This document shows, one piece after another, positions 26,650-32,934 of a stretch of 64,000 nucleotides of DNA (the first letter of the stretch is position 1; each line of letters begins with the position of its first letter). The DNA lies in NCBI RefSeq assembly GCF_028275115.1, contig NZ_JAQCNH010000027.1, forward strand, positions 1 to 64,000, written 5' to 3'. Origin of the DNA: Halorientalis sp. (lineage in GTDB: Archaea > Halobacteriota > Halobacteria > Halobacteriales > Haloarculaceae). Made by a program: the position numbers and the translations under genes. The notes under the pieces were generated by a model. It worked only from the letters and a program-made list of their open reading frames with translations. It was not told the DNA's origin and made no database searches.

Positions 26650-26747
26650 GTCCGCGCGAATGGCTTGAGCGCGGGCTCGGGGGGCAGTATGTCACGCGGT
26701 GTCCGCGCGAATGGCTTGAGCGCGGGCTCGGGGGGCGGTATGTCACC
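26650..26747 (+). repeat. Two-copy 51-bp tandem repeat
   Basis: GTCCGCGCGAATGGCTTGAG begins at 26650 and again at 26701. The copies differ at one base (CAGTATG versus CGGTATG) before diverging after GTCAC. The 51-bp period is a multiple of three. It lies between the DUF5789-like gene and the CopG-like gene, perhaps in the latter's 5' region. Confidence 0.85.
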
Positions 26748-26793
26748 TGGCAACAACACAATCCATATCCGGCCGGTCGACGTGCAACTCCAC

Positions 26794-27003
26794 ATGACAG
26801 ACTACACGACCGTCTCGATTCCACAGGACCTGGCGGACCGTGTCGATGAGACCATCGAGGGAACCAGTTTCTCGAGTACGAGCGACCTGGTACGGTTTTT
26901 GCTTCGCAGTATCGTCATCCAGCACGAGAAACGTGGGGAACTCACCGAGTCCGAGTTTCAGGAGATAACCGAACAGCTTCAGAATCTGGGTTATCTGGAC
27001 TAA
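26794..27003 (+). CDS. CopG/RHH-family transcriptional regulator
   Basis: A 69-residue ribbon-helix-helix protein. YTTVSIPQDLADRVDETI is the DNA-contacting strand and first helix, and SSTSDLVRFLLRSIVIQHEK is the dimer helix. The start at ATG 26794 gives the standard length. An in-frame open stretch continues upstream through the 51-bp tandem repeat but lacks RHH homology. The likely role is a local repressor. The target is not visible; its own promoter is the simplest candidate. Confidence 0.85.
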   Translation: MTDYTTVSIPQDLADRVDETIEGTSFSSTSDLVRFLLRSIVIQHEKRGELTESEFQEITEQLQNLGYLD

Positions 27004-27410
27004 ACGACACGTTCTTCGGGCGGCTCGGCGTCGACAATCTCCAGGTCTTTCCGGCGGCCGCTCCGGTCGAACGCCGCCAGCGACCCGTCGTCCCAGGGTG
27101 GGACTGCGACGAAGACGACTTCGGCGAGGTCGTCCCGCTCTGACACCGAGAGCTCCCCAACGGGGTGTGAGACGAACAGTCCCTGGGTCTGTCCTGCAGG
27201 CGTTCCGAGGTCGATGCCGAACACCGCCCCGACCGAACCGCCGGCCTCCGGCATGTAGAAATGCGTGAACACCGGCGTTTCTGGGGGCAGGTCGGTGTCG
27301 TCGAGTTCGCTCGCGGGCATCACCGAGAGGCGAATCGTGACCGACTCCGGATCCCGGTCATCCCCGAGTCTGAGCAACGTTTCAGCTAGCCCCCGCGTAA
27401 TGTAAACCAC
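27000..27410 (-). CDS. Conserved haloarchaeal protein of unknown function
   Basis: A 136-residue soluble acidic protein starting at GTG 27410. Its distinctive parts are ETPVFTHFYMPEAGGSVG, FGIDLGTPAGQTQGLFVSHP and VFVAVPPWDDGSLAAFDR. The arrangement of short strands hints at a small beta-rich fold, and a remote link to MPN/JAB-like folds is possible, but no HxH zinc motif is present. Its stop overlaps the CopG-like stop (convergent). The function is unknown. Confidence 0.65.
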   Translation of the reverse strand: MVYITRGLAETLLRLGDDRDPESVTIRLSVMPASELDDTDLPPETPVFTHFYMPEAGGSVGAVFGIDLGTPAGQTQGLFVSHPVGELSVSERDDLAEVVFVAVPPWDDGSLAAFDRSGRRKDLEIVDAEPPEERVV

Positions 27411-27574
27411 AGCAGTTGTTCGTGGTACGGCTGTTTAATTGCATCGCCCCGTCGGCCCCGTGAATCCAGAGACGACGACTCCCCTCGGGAGGCGGAACAC
27501 ACCGCGGACCGACCGAAAACAGCTGTTTCATTGTCGACACGCTTTTGCCTGTCAAACTGTAACATACGACAACG

Positions 27575-27868
27575 ATGGACAACCTAACTGCGTTCCAGCG
27601 CGACGTGCTGTACGCTCTGGCCGGACTCGACGAGGCTTATGGGTTGGCAATCAAGGCCGAACTGGAGGATTACTACGAAGGTGAGGTCAACCACGGACGG
27701 CTCTATCCGAACCTCGACGACCTGGTTGAGCACGGCTACGTCGAGAAGGGACAGATAGACCGCCGGACCAACTCGTACGAGTTGACCGACATCGGGGCCG
27801 AAGCTCTCTCGAAGCGCCGCGAGTGGGAAAACTCGTATCTCGGCGACCCGGAGCTCGCGATTACATGA
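27575..27868 (+). CDS. PadR-family transcriptional regulator
   Basis: The 97-residue winged-helix protein has the PadR core: LTAFQRDVLYALAGLDEAYGLAI, a recognition helix in HGRLYPNLDDLVEHGYV, and the wing VEKGQIDRRTNSYELTDIG. It lacks the longer C-terminal dimer domain of phenolic-acid PadR, so it belongs to the short group common in haloarchaea. The upstream gap to 27410 is 164 bp. The regulated gene is not evident. Confidence 0.88.
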   Translation: MDNLTAFQRDVLYALAGLDEAYGLAIKAELEDYYEGEVNHGRLYPNLDDLVEHGYVEKGQIDRRTNSYELTDIGAEALSKRREWENSYLGDPELAIT

Positions 27869-27918
27869 GCTGTGCTGCCTGATTGAATCGTTCGCGGCCG
27901 GCGCGTCGAGCGCGAGTG

Positions 27919-28599
27919 TTACCCGAAGACGAACTCTTTGCCGATTTTCGCGTAGAGTGCAGGCGTCCGAGAGCGAGACCTAGAGACAGCGTCGTCGAGC
28001 GCCTCGGCGGCGTCCTCGTGGACACCGGCCCCGTGGCCGACCAGAATCGTCTCGGGTGAGAACCGCTTGAGTTTGGTCGGGGGCGTGAGCCGCAGCGCCG
28101 GGTGGACACCCAGCCGCTCCGACGACGACAGGAAGTAACTCGCCGTCCCGACGGATTCGGGGACGATCAGCTCGTCGTGTTCCTCGACCGAGACGACGGC
28201 CTCCTGCCAGAGCCGGTTGTCGACGAGTTTGTGAACGCCTACACCGGTGTCGTCGAGTTCGACGTGGACGCGTTCGACCGGCGCGTCGAGTTCGCTGGCG
28301 ACACCTGACATCCAGTTGGGAACGTAAACGGGGACGTCGTGACGGGTGGCGACATCCGCTGAGTCGCGTTTGTGCCGGTCTAGTAGGGTCAGGACGCCTG
28401 CGACCTCGCCTAGGTCCGTGAGCAACTCGTCGAGTCCGTCCACGTCCACTGGGTCGACGACGTACACGTCGCCGCCGACCTCGAAGGCGTGGCTGGCCCG
28501 CTGCATTCGTTCGTTCGGGTAGGCCACCCAGCCGACGCCGTGTTCGCGGCGGTCGATCTCACGGTACTCCGTCGCCGGCCCCGAGCCTTTCATCGGCAT
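27919..28599 (-). CDS. Conserved protein, possibly metallo-beta-lactamase-fold
   Basis: A 226-residue soluble protein with VYVVDPVDVDGLDELL, LLDRHKRDSADVA (a degenerate HxHxDH-like position) and ILVGHGAGVHEDAAEAL (second His segment). The order is that of an MBL-fold protein, yet most metal ligands are missing, so it may be catalytically reduced. From memory, similar proteins are widespread in haloarchaea and uncharacterised. An upstream Met pair (residues 1 and 3) leaves the exact start slightly open. Confidence 0.65.
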   Translation of the reverse strand: MPMKGSGPATEYREIDRREHGVGWVAYPNERMQRASHAFEVGGDVYVVDPVDVDGLDELLTDLGEVAGVLTLLDRHKRDSADVATRHDVPVYVPNWMSGVASELDAPVERVHVELDDTGVGVHKLVDNRLWQEAVVSVEEHDELIVPESVGTASYFLSSSERLGVHPALRLTPPTKLKRFSPETILVGHGAGVHEDAAEALDDAVSRSRSRTPALYAKIGKEFVFG

Positions 28600-28812
28600 G
28601 TAACGGCTCTATGAGGTCGGGGCTGAAAAAGAACCGTGAACTGGCAACGACGTCTAACCCGTTGGCTATCAGTGTTGACCGCTGTCGGCTCGGCCGTACC
28701 CGGTCAGGCGGGCCTGTCGCCATTATTACTGGACGGAGTCAGGACGGCGTGTGCTCACGGACCTGCACTGGCTCGCGCTGGAAGCAAAGTATCTCGACCG
28801 CGCACAGTCGTT

Positions 28813-29985
28813 CTACCCGCTCGGTTCCGTCAACGAGCCCTGAACGCCGCTGAAACTGATTTTGGCACCGCCGGTTTCGGTCTCGCCGACAGCTATCTTC
28901 CAGCCGTGGGCCGACGCGATGCGACGCACAATTACTAGACCGAGTCCAGTGTTTCCACTTTTGCTGGTGTATCCCGGTTCGAGGACCGACTGGTGTTCTG
29001 ACTCCGGGATGCCCGGCCCGTCGTCGGCCACGTAGAATCCGTCTGCAGTCGCGCCGACGTCGACGGCCGTGTCGGAGCCGCCGTGCTCGACGGCGTTCCG
29101 GAACAGGTTTTCGAGCAGGCGCCGGAGTCGGCCTTCGTCGGCCAGTACGGTCCCGTCCAGATCGGTTTCCAGGGTGGCGTCGGCAGTGTCGACCAGTTTC
29201 CAGGTAGCGCGTACACACGACTCGATGTCGACCGGGGTGTGGTCCTCGACCGGTTCGTCGATGGTCGCCAGCGTCAGGAGGTCGCCGCTGATATCGTTCA
29301 TCCGCCGGTGTGCGGTGTCGATGTGTTCGAGCGAGTCTCGGACTGTGTTCTGGAGGTGTTCGAGGTGGCCCTGCGCGGTCTGGAGTGGGTTCCGGAGGTC
29401 GTGAGAGACGAGCGTGGCCAGTTCCTCGATACGTTCGGACCGCTGCCGGTGCCGTTCGAGCGTGGCCTCGACACTCAGTTCGCGGCTCGCCCAACTCGCC
29501 AGGAGGTCAACGAAGTCCAACTCCACCTCCGAGAGTGGCCGCTCCAGCGGTTCCGGTGCGGCAAAGCAGAACGTTCCGTACGTCTGTCCACCGAACTCGA
29601 CGACCGACCCGACGTAGCTCTCGATTCCGAACCGATCGTGGGCGGGGTCGTCGTCGAACCCCTCCGCCTGTGCATCGGCGACGTGGAAGCAGCCGTCGGT
29701 GGCGTTGAGCGTGTGGCGACAGTACGACTCCGACAGCGGTGCCGTGTTTCCGGACTGTAAGAGGTCGTGACTACCGTGTGCGACTTCGATGGTCTGCGTA
29801 TCCGTAGCTGGTTCGGTCCGGGTCAGGAACCCGTACGAGAGCCCCAGCGTTTCGGACTCCGTCGAGAACAGTAGCCCGAGTTTCTCACGGAACTCTCTGC
29901 TCGGATCACAGATGAGTTTACAGACATCGGTGAAGTGACCGAGCGCCTCGTCGCCCGTCTCGGCCCGGTTGAGAGTACGTGTCAT
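28813..29985 (-). CDS. Soluble GAF-domain histidine kinase
   Basis: The 390-residue sensor kinase has an N-terminal GAF domain (about 15-160; SESYCRHTLNATDG, SYVGSVVEFGGQTYGTFCFA), a short linker helix, the H-box LVSHDLRNPLQ near residue 197, and a HATPase with ENLFRNAVEHG (N), DDGPGIP (G1) and GNTGLGLVIVRRI (G2). There are no transmembrane segments, so it senses a cytosolic signal. No response regulator is adjacent; the HalX regulator at 47618-48184 is distant. The start at 29985 is used; an upstream Met at 29997 is possible. Confidence 0.9.
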   Translation of the reverse strand: MTRTLNRAETGDEALGHFTDVCKLICDPSREFREKLGLLFSTESETLGLSYGFLTRTEPATDTQTIEVAHGSHDLLQSGNTAPLSESYCRHTLNATDGCFHVADAQAEGFDDDPAHDRFGIESYVGSVVEFGGQTYGTFCFAAPEPLERPLSEVELDFVDLLASWASRELSVEATLERHRQRSERIEELATLVSHDLRNPLQTAQGHLEHLQNTVRDSLEHIDTAHRRMNDISGDLLTLATIDEPVEDHTPVDIESCVRATWKLVDTADATLETDLDGTVLADEGRLRRLLENLFRNAVEHGGSDTAVDVGATADGFYVADDGPGIPESEHQSVLEPGYTSKSGNTGLGLVIVRRIASAHGWKIAVGETETGGAKISFSGVQGSLTEPSG

Positions 29986-30005
29986 TGTAAAATACAACGA
30001 CGTTT

Positions 30006-30181
30006 TCAGGTAAACAGTTTGTGGTAATTACATAAAACCGCAAGGACATCCAGTTGGTTGAGCCATCCCGGGCCGCCGAAGAGCGCCTCGTAGATGTCAA
30101 ATAAATCGACGCTAACCCCAGCAAACCCACAAGCCCCCAGAACCAGAAGTGGTAGAACGCGGGATCGATCGGGTCGCACAT
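30006..30181 (-). pseudogene. Small membrane protein gene with a one-base frameshift
   Basis: Starting at ATG 30181, the frame reads MCDPIDPAFYHFWFWGLVG with high GC at third positions, then loses that bias. The GC-rich third-position pattern resumes in another frame as VDLFDIYEALFGGPGWLNQL, ending at TGA 30006. Adding one G to the GGGG run near 30115 joins both parts into a 58-residue one-helix membrane protein. It may be a decayed gene, a sequence error in a homopolymer, or a -1 slip. A CATATAT box lies about 30 bp before the ATG. Confidence 0.5.
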
Positions 30182-30270
30182 GCAGGCGTTATCGTATTCT
30201 CGTCGATATATGACTCACGATTGTGCTGGTCATCGCTGGACGTGCGCGCGAAGATAGACGGCACCTACAC

Positions 30271-30561
30271 TTACAGCCGCCCGGTGTCGATGACGACGCC
30301 CGGTGGTGTCACAAGCAGGAAGTTCCGAAAGCGCATCAACTCGCCGCCCCTCTCCGTGATTTCCCGGGCGAACCCCGACGCGAGTTGGTTCACGTCGCCC
30401 TCGACGTCCAGCACGAGCACGGCACCGCCGTCAACCGCCGCGACCCACTCCTCGTCGGGCGTCGAGCCGTCGAGAATCCCGAGCACGATTCGACCCCCTT
30501 CGCGCTCGTCCCCGTCCATCTGGTCTTCGACCGCCTGCAGGTCGAGGTCGAAATCGCTCAT
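30271..30561 (-). CDS. Conserved haloarchaeal protein (DUF5779-like)
   Basis: A 96-residue acidic protein, MSDFDLDLQAVEDQMDG at the N terminus and MRFRNFLLVTPPGVVIDTGR at the C terminus, with an intervening beta-alpha pattern (GRIVLGILDGSTPDEEWV, AVLVLDVEGDVN). From memory it matches the haloarchaeal family DUF5779. No catalytic motif. The start at 30561 drops a 39-residue upstream extension that is arginine-rich and unlike the mature protein. Confidence 0.7.
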   Translation of the reverse strand: MSDFDLDLQAVEDQMDGDEREGGRIVLGILDGSTPDEEWVAAVDGGAVLVLDVEGDVNQLASGFAREITERGGELMRFRNFLLVTPPGVVIDTGRL

Positions 30562-30619
30562 ACCGGCTCTCTCGCACTGGCCCGGCAAAAACCCCTCGCA
30601 ACGTCTGACGGGACGCCGT

Positions 30620-31282
30620 TCAGGTGAATAGCCGGAACGGTCGAAGGATGCGCTGGGGGAGGCCGTCGATCCGCTCACGCGCCCGCCGCCGTTCGGTCCG
30701 GAGTGTGTCGGTGAGGCTCCGGTCGTCCAGCCGCGACGTGTAGCGCTCCCCGTCGCGTTCGATTACGTCCAGATTCAGCAGGGTGTCGAGTGCGTCCTCG
30801 ATCCGCGACCGGGAGAGGTCGAGCGATTCGTCCAGTTCCGGGACGGATTTCGGCCGTTCGTCGAGGGACTGGCCGACGATGGACGCGTCACCGAACCGGT
30901 CCATGGCGTCGGGTGCACCCGGGTCGGTCCGGCCAGCACCGGACTGCAGGTCGTAGACGCCGTCGAGTGCCAACCACGCGCCGACGACCAGGAACGCCAC
31001 TTTGAGAGCGTCGTTGCCACCGGTGAACGCGAGGGCGTACGCGCCCAGCCCGATCAGTGCGAGTCCGAGCGGGAGCTTGCCCCAGCCCCGATTGATCCCG
31101 TAGCGCCGCCGGACGTGGGGCCAGACCGTCGCCGCGGTGATTCCGATCGCTGCACCGCCGAGGCCGCCGGCCGAGATGTCGGTGAAATACCAGACGAGGA
31201 GGAGCCCGGTGGCCGTACCGGCGAGTTCTAGCGCCAGGGAGTACCGCCGGAGGAGGGCGATAGGCCGCGATTGCAGGGACAT
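30620..31282 (-). CDS. Membrane protein with C-terminal winged-helix-like domain
   Basis: The 220-residue protein has about four transmembrane helices in its first 110 residues and then a soluble part resembling a winged helix (GDASIVGQSLDERPKSVPEL, RSRIEDALDTLLNLDVIERD, GERYTSRL). Membrane-tethered wHTH proteins are common in haloarchaea and may regulate DNA-proximal targets or act in signalling. It is divergent from leuA, so its promoter shares that intergenic region. No target is known. Confidence 0.7.
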   Translation of the reverse strand: MSLQSRPIALLRRYSLALELAGTATGLLLVWYFTDISAGGLGGAAIGITAATVWPHVRRRYGINRGWGKLPLGLALIGLGAYALAFTGGNDALKVAFLVVGAWLALDGVYDLQSGAGRTDPGAPDAMDRFGDASIVGQSLDERPKSVPELDESLDLSRSRIEDALDTLLNLDVIERDGERYTSRLDDRSLTDTLRTERRRARERIDGLPQRILRPFRLFT

Positions 31283-31389
31283 AATCCGACCTGTGGCCCG
31301 GAATATAAAAAATCCTGCTGAGGGTCGGCCATGGCAGTTCCCCGTCGGATATATGACAATTAAACGCACACGCCATGTCGCACGGACAG

Positions 31390-31398
31390 TTTTATATA
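31390..31398 (+). promoter_or_regulatory. TATA box of leuA
   Basis: TTTTATATA (31390-31398) lies about 29-36 bp before ATG 31427. That is the spacing expected for a leaderless haloarchaeal transcript, so transcription should start at or very near this ATG. This matters because the ATG is out of frame with the LeuA body (see leuA). Confidence 0.6.
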
Positions 31399-31418
31399 TC
31401 ATACGTGGGTTGCATGAA

Positions 31419-32648
31419 TTGCTACAATGTCCAACGATACAGAGGGCACGTCGGAATCCCCGGCGGATCGAGTTCTTCCAGGGCACACTGGATTCCACTT
31501 CTGAGATAACAGAAGCACGCATTTTCGACACCACGCTGCGCGACGGTGAACAGTCGCCACGCACGTCGTTCTCGTACGACGACAAACGCGAGCTAGCGGC
31601 CGTGCTGGACGACATGGGCACCCACGTCATCGAGGCAGGGTTCCCCGTCAACTCGGACGCGGAGTTCGAGGCCGTACGCGACATCGCCGAGTCCGCACAG
31701 AACAGTGAAGTCTGTGGACTCGCGCGCGTGGTCGACAAGGATATCGAGGCTGCACTCGACAGTGGCGTCGACCTGGTGCACGTGTTCGTGTCCACCAGCG
31801 ACGTCCAGTTGCAAGACTCCATGCACGCCACTCAAGCGGAGGCCAAACAAGCCGCCGTCGAGAGCGTCGAGCGTGTCACGGAGGCCGGCGTCGAGTGTAT
31901 GTTCTCGCCGATGGACGCCACGCGGACCGACGAGTCCTTCCTGATCGAGGTCGTCCAAGCTGCCGATGCGGCCGGCGCCGACTGGGTGAACATTCCGGAC
32001 ACCTGCGGCGTGGCCACACCCCGGCGGTTCTACGACATGGTCGAGAAGGTCGTCGATGCGATTGACGCGCGCGTGGACGTTCACACACACGACGACTTCG
32101 GGCTGGCAGCGGCGAACGCCCTGTCCGGCTTCGAAGCTGGCGCGAGCCAGTCGCAGGTGTCGGTCAACGGCATCGGTGAGCGGGCGGGCAACGCGGCCTA
32201 CGAAGAGGTCGTGATGGCCCTTGAGAGTCTCTACGACGTGGAGACCCACATCGACACGACCCGCATCACCGAGCTGTCGCGGCTCGTCGAGGACCGGTCG
32301 TCGATCCCGGTTCCGGCGAACAAGCCGGTCGTCGGCGAGAATGCCTTCTCTCACGAGAGTGGCATCCACGCCGCGGGCGTCATCGAGAACTCGGACACGT
32401 TCGAGCCAGGCGTGATGACGCCGGAGATGGTCGGGGCCGAGCGCGAGCTCGTCCTCGGGAAACACACCGGCCAGCACTCCGTCCGGGAGCGGTTGGTCGA
32501 TGCCGGGTTCGACCCCACGGAGGAGGAGGTGCGTGAGGTCACCCGTCGAGTCAAGGACTACGGCGCCGAAAAAAAGCGGGTCACGATGGACGTACTGGAG
32601 AAGTTCGCTCGCGAGGTCGGTGTCTCCGAGGAGGAGGTTCGGGTCTAA
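31419..32648 (+). CDS. leuA: 2-isopropylmalate synthase, short form
   Basis: LeuA condenses acetyl-CoA and 2-oxoisovalerate, the first step of leucine synthesis. Motifs: FDTTLRDGEQSP at the N terminus, HTHDDFGLAAANAL (metal ligands), NGIGERAGN, and ENAFSHESGIHAAGV. The body of about 395 residues lacks the C-terminal regulatory (LeuA dimer) domain of bacterial enzymes. No ATG or GTG in this frame lies between the TATA box and the conserved IEFFQGTLDS; the start given is TTG. The well-placed ATG at 31427 reads MSNDTEGTSESPADR in another frame, and losing one C from the CCCC run near 31470 would join it to LeuA. A frameshift at the 5' end is therefore likely. Confidence 0.85.
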   Translation: MLQCPTIQRARRNPRRIEFFQGTLDSTSEITEARIFDTTLRDGEQSPRTSFSYDDKRELAAVLDDMGTHVIEAGFPVNSDAEFEAVRDIAESAQNSEVCGLARVVDKDIEAALDSGVDLVHVFVSTSDVQLQDSMHATQAEAKQAAVESVERVTEAGVECMFSPMDATRTDESFLIEVVQAADAAGADWVNIPDTCGVATPRRFYDMVEKVVDAIDARVDVHTHDDFGLAAANALSGFEAGASQSQVSVNGIGERAGNAAYEEVVMALESLYDVETHIDTTRITELSRLVEDRSSIPVPANKPVVGENAFSHESGIHAAGVIENSDTFEPGVMTPEMVGAERELVLGKHTGQHSVRERLVDAGFDPTEEEVREVTRRVKDYGAEKKRVTMDVLEKFAREVGVSEEEVRV

Positions 32649-32713
32649 AATGGACTCCTCTCGGGGTGTTCGCGCCCATCAGCAACCGGTGAAGAACGTC
32701 ACGACTCGGAAGA

Positions 32714-32722
32714 ATTATATTA
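32714..32722 (+). promoter_or_regulatory. TATA box of the ilvB leader transcript
   Basis: ATTATATTA at 32714-32722 is centred about 29 bp before ATG 32747. The transcript should therefore begin at or just before the leader-peptide start codon, about 185 bases ahead of ilvB, leaving a long mRNA leader that contains the leader peptide, a hairpin and a second mini-ORF. Confidence 0.6.
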
Positions 32723-32746
32723 TTGGGCAGACCTACTCAGCACACG

Positions 32747-32830
32747 ATGACCGCGCGAGCTGGACCCGGAAGCGTCCTGGCGCCCAGCAGTGCGCTCGTT
32801 ATTCTCGCGGGTATCGTAGGGGCCGTATAG
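32747..32830 (+). CDS. Candidate branched-chain amino-acid leader peptide
   Basis: A 27-codon ORF, apparently leaderless, starting MTARAGPGSVLAPSS and ending ALVILAGIVGAV. Seven of its last 12 residues are Ile, Leu or Val, the products of the operon it precedes. Its last codons and stop lie inside the 8-bp hairpin at 32816-32837, so a ribosome finishing translation would open that hairpin. It resembles the bacterial ilv leader peptides in logic, not in sequence. Such control is not known to me in haloarchaea. Translation is inferred, not shown. Confidence 0.55.
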   Translation: MTARAGPGSVLAPSSALVILAGIVGAV

Positions 32831-32837
32831 CCCCTAC
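32816..32837 (+). promoter_or_regulatory. GC-rich hairpin at the end of the ilv leader peptide
   Basis: GTAGGGGC (32816-32823) pairs perfectly with GCCCCTAC (32830-32837) around a 6-base loop that contains the leader's last codons. The leader stop TAG (32828-32830) is at its 3' shoulder. No strong U-run follows, so a simple intrinsic terminator is unlikely; a pause, an RNA-binding site or ribosome-dependent switching are alternatives. Confidence 0.6.
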
Positions 32838-32892
32838 ACATGCTTTCACCCCGAATTCTGCAGCACAGTCGGTAGCGGCCGGGAGGCGACAG

Positions 32893-32934
32893 ATGCACAC
32901 GACCACTCACACCACGATGGAGGAATCGACATGA
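32893..32934 (+). CDS. His/Thr-rich mini-ORF coupled to ilvB
   Basis: A 13-codon ORF, MHTTTHTTMEEST, preceded by a clear Shine-Dalgarno GGGAGG at 32881-32886. Its TGA overlaps the ilvB ATG by four bases (ATGA), so ilvB translation may depend on it. Six of 13 codons are Thr; threonine is the precursor of isoleucine. A GGAGGA inside it (32919-32924) is placed to serve ilvB as well. It may be a second leader peptide or just a coupling device. Confidence 0.45.
   Translation: MHTTTHTTMEEST

Noticed and set aside
26982-27003. The CopG-like protein also ends LQNLGYLD, like the sulfatase-fold proteins
   Set aside because: The protein is unrelated and the motif is short; chance is the simpler explanation.
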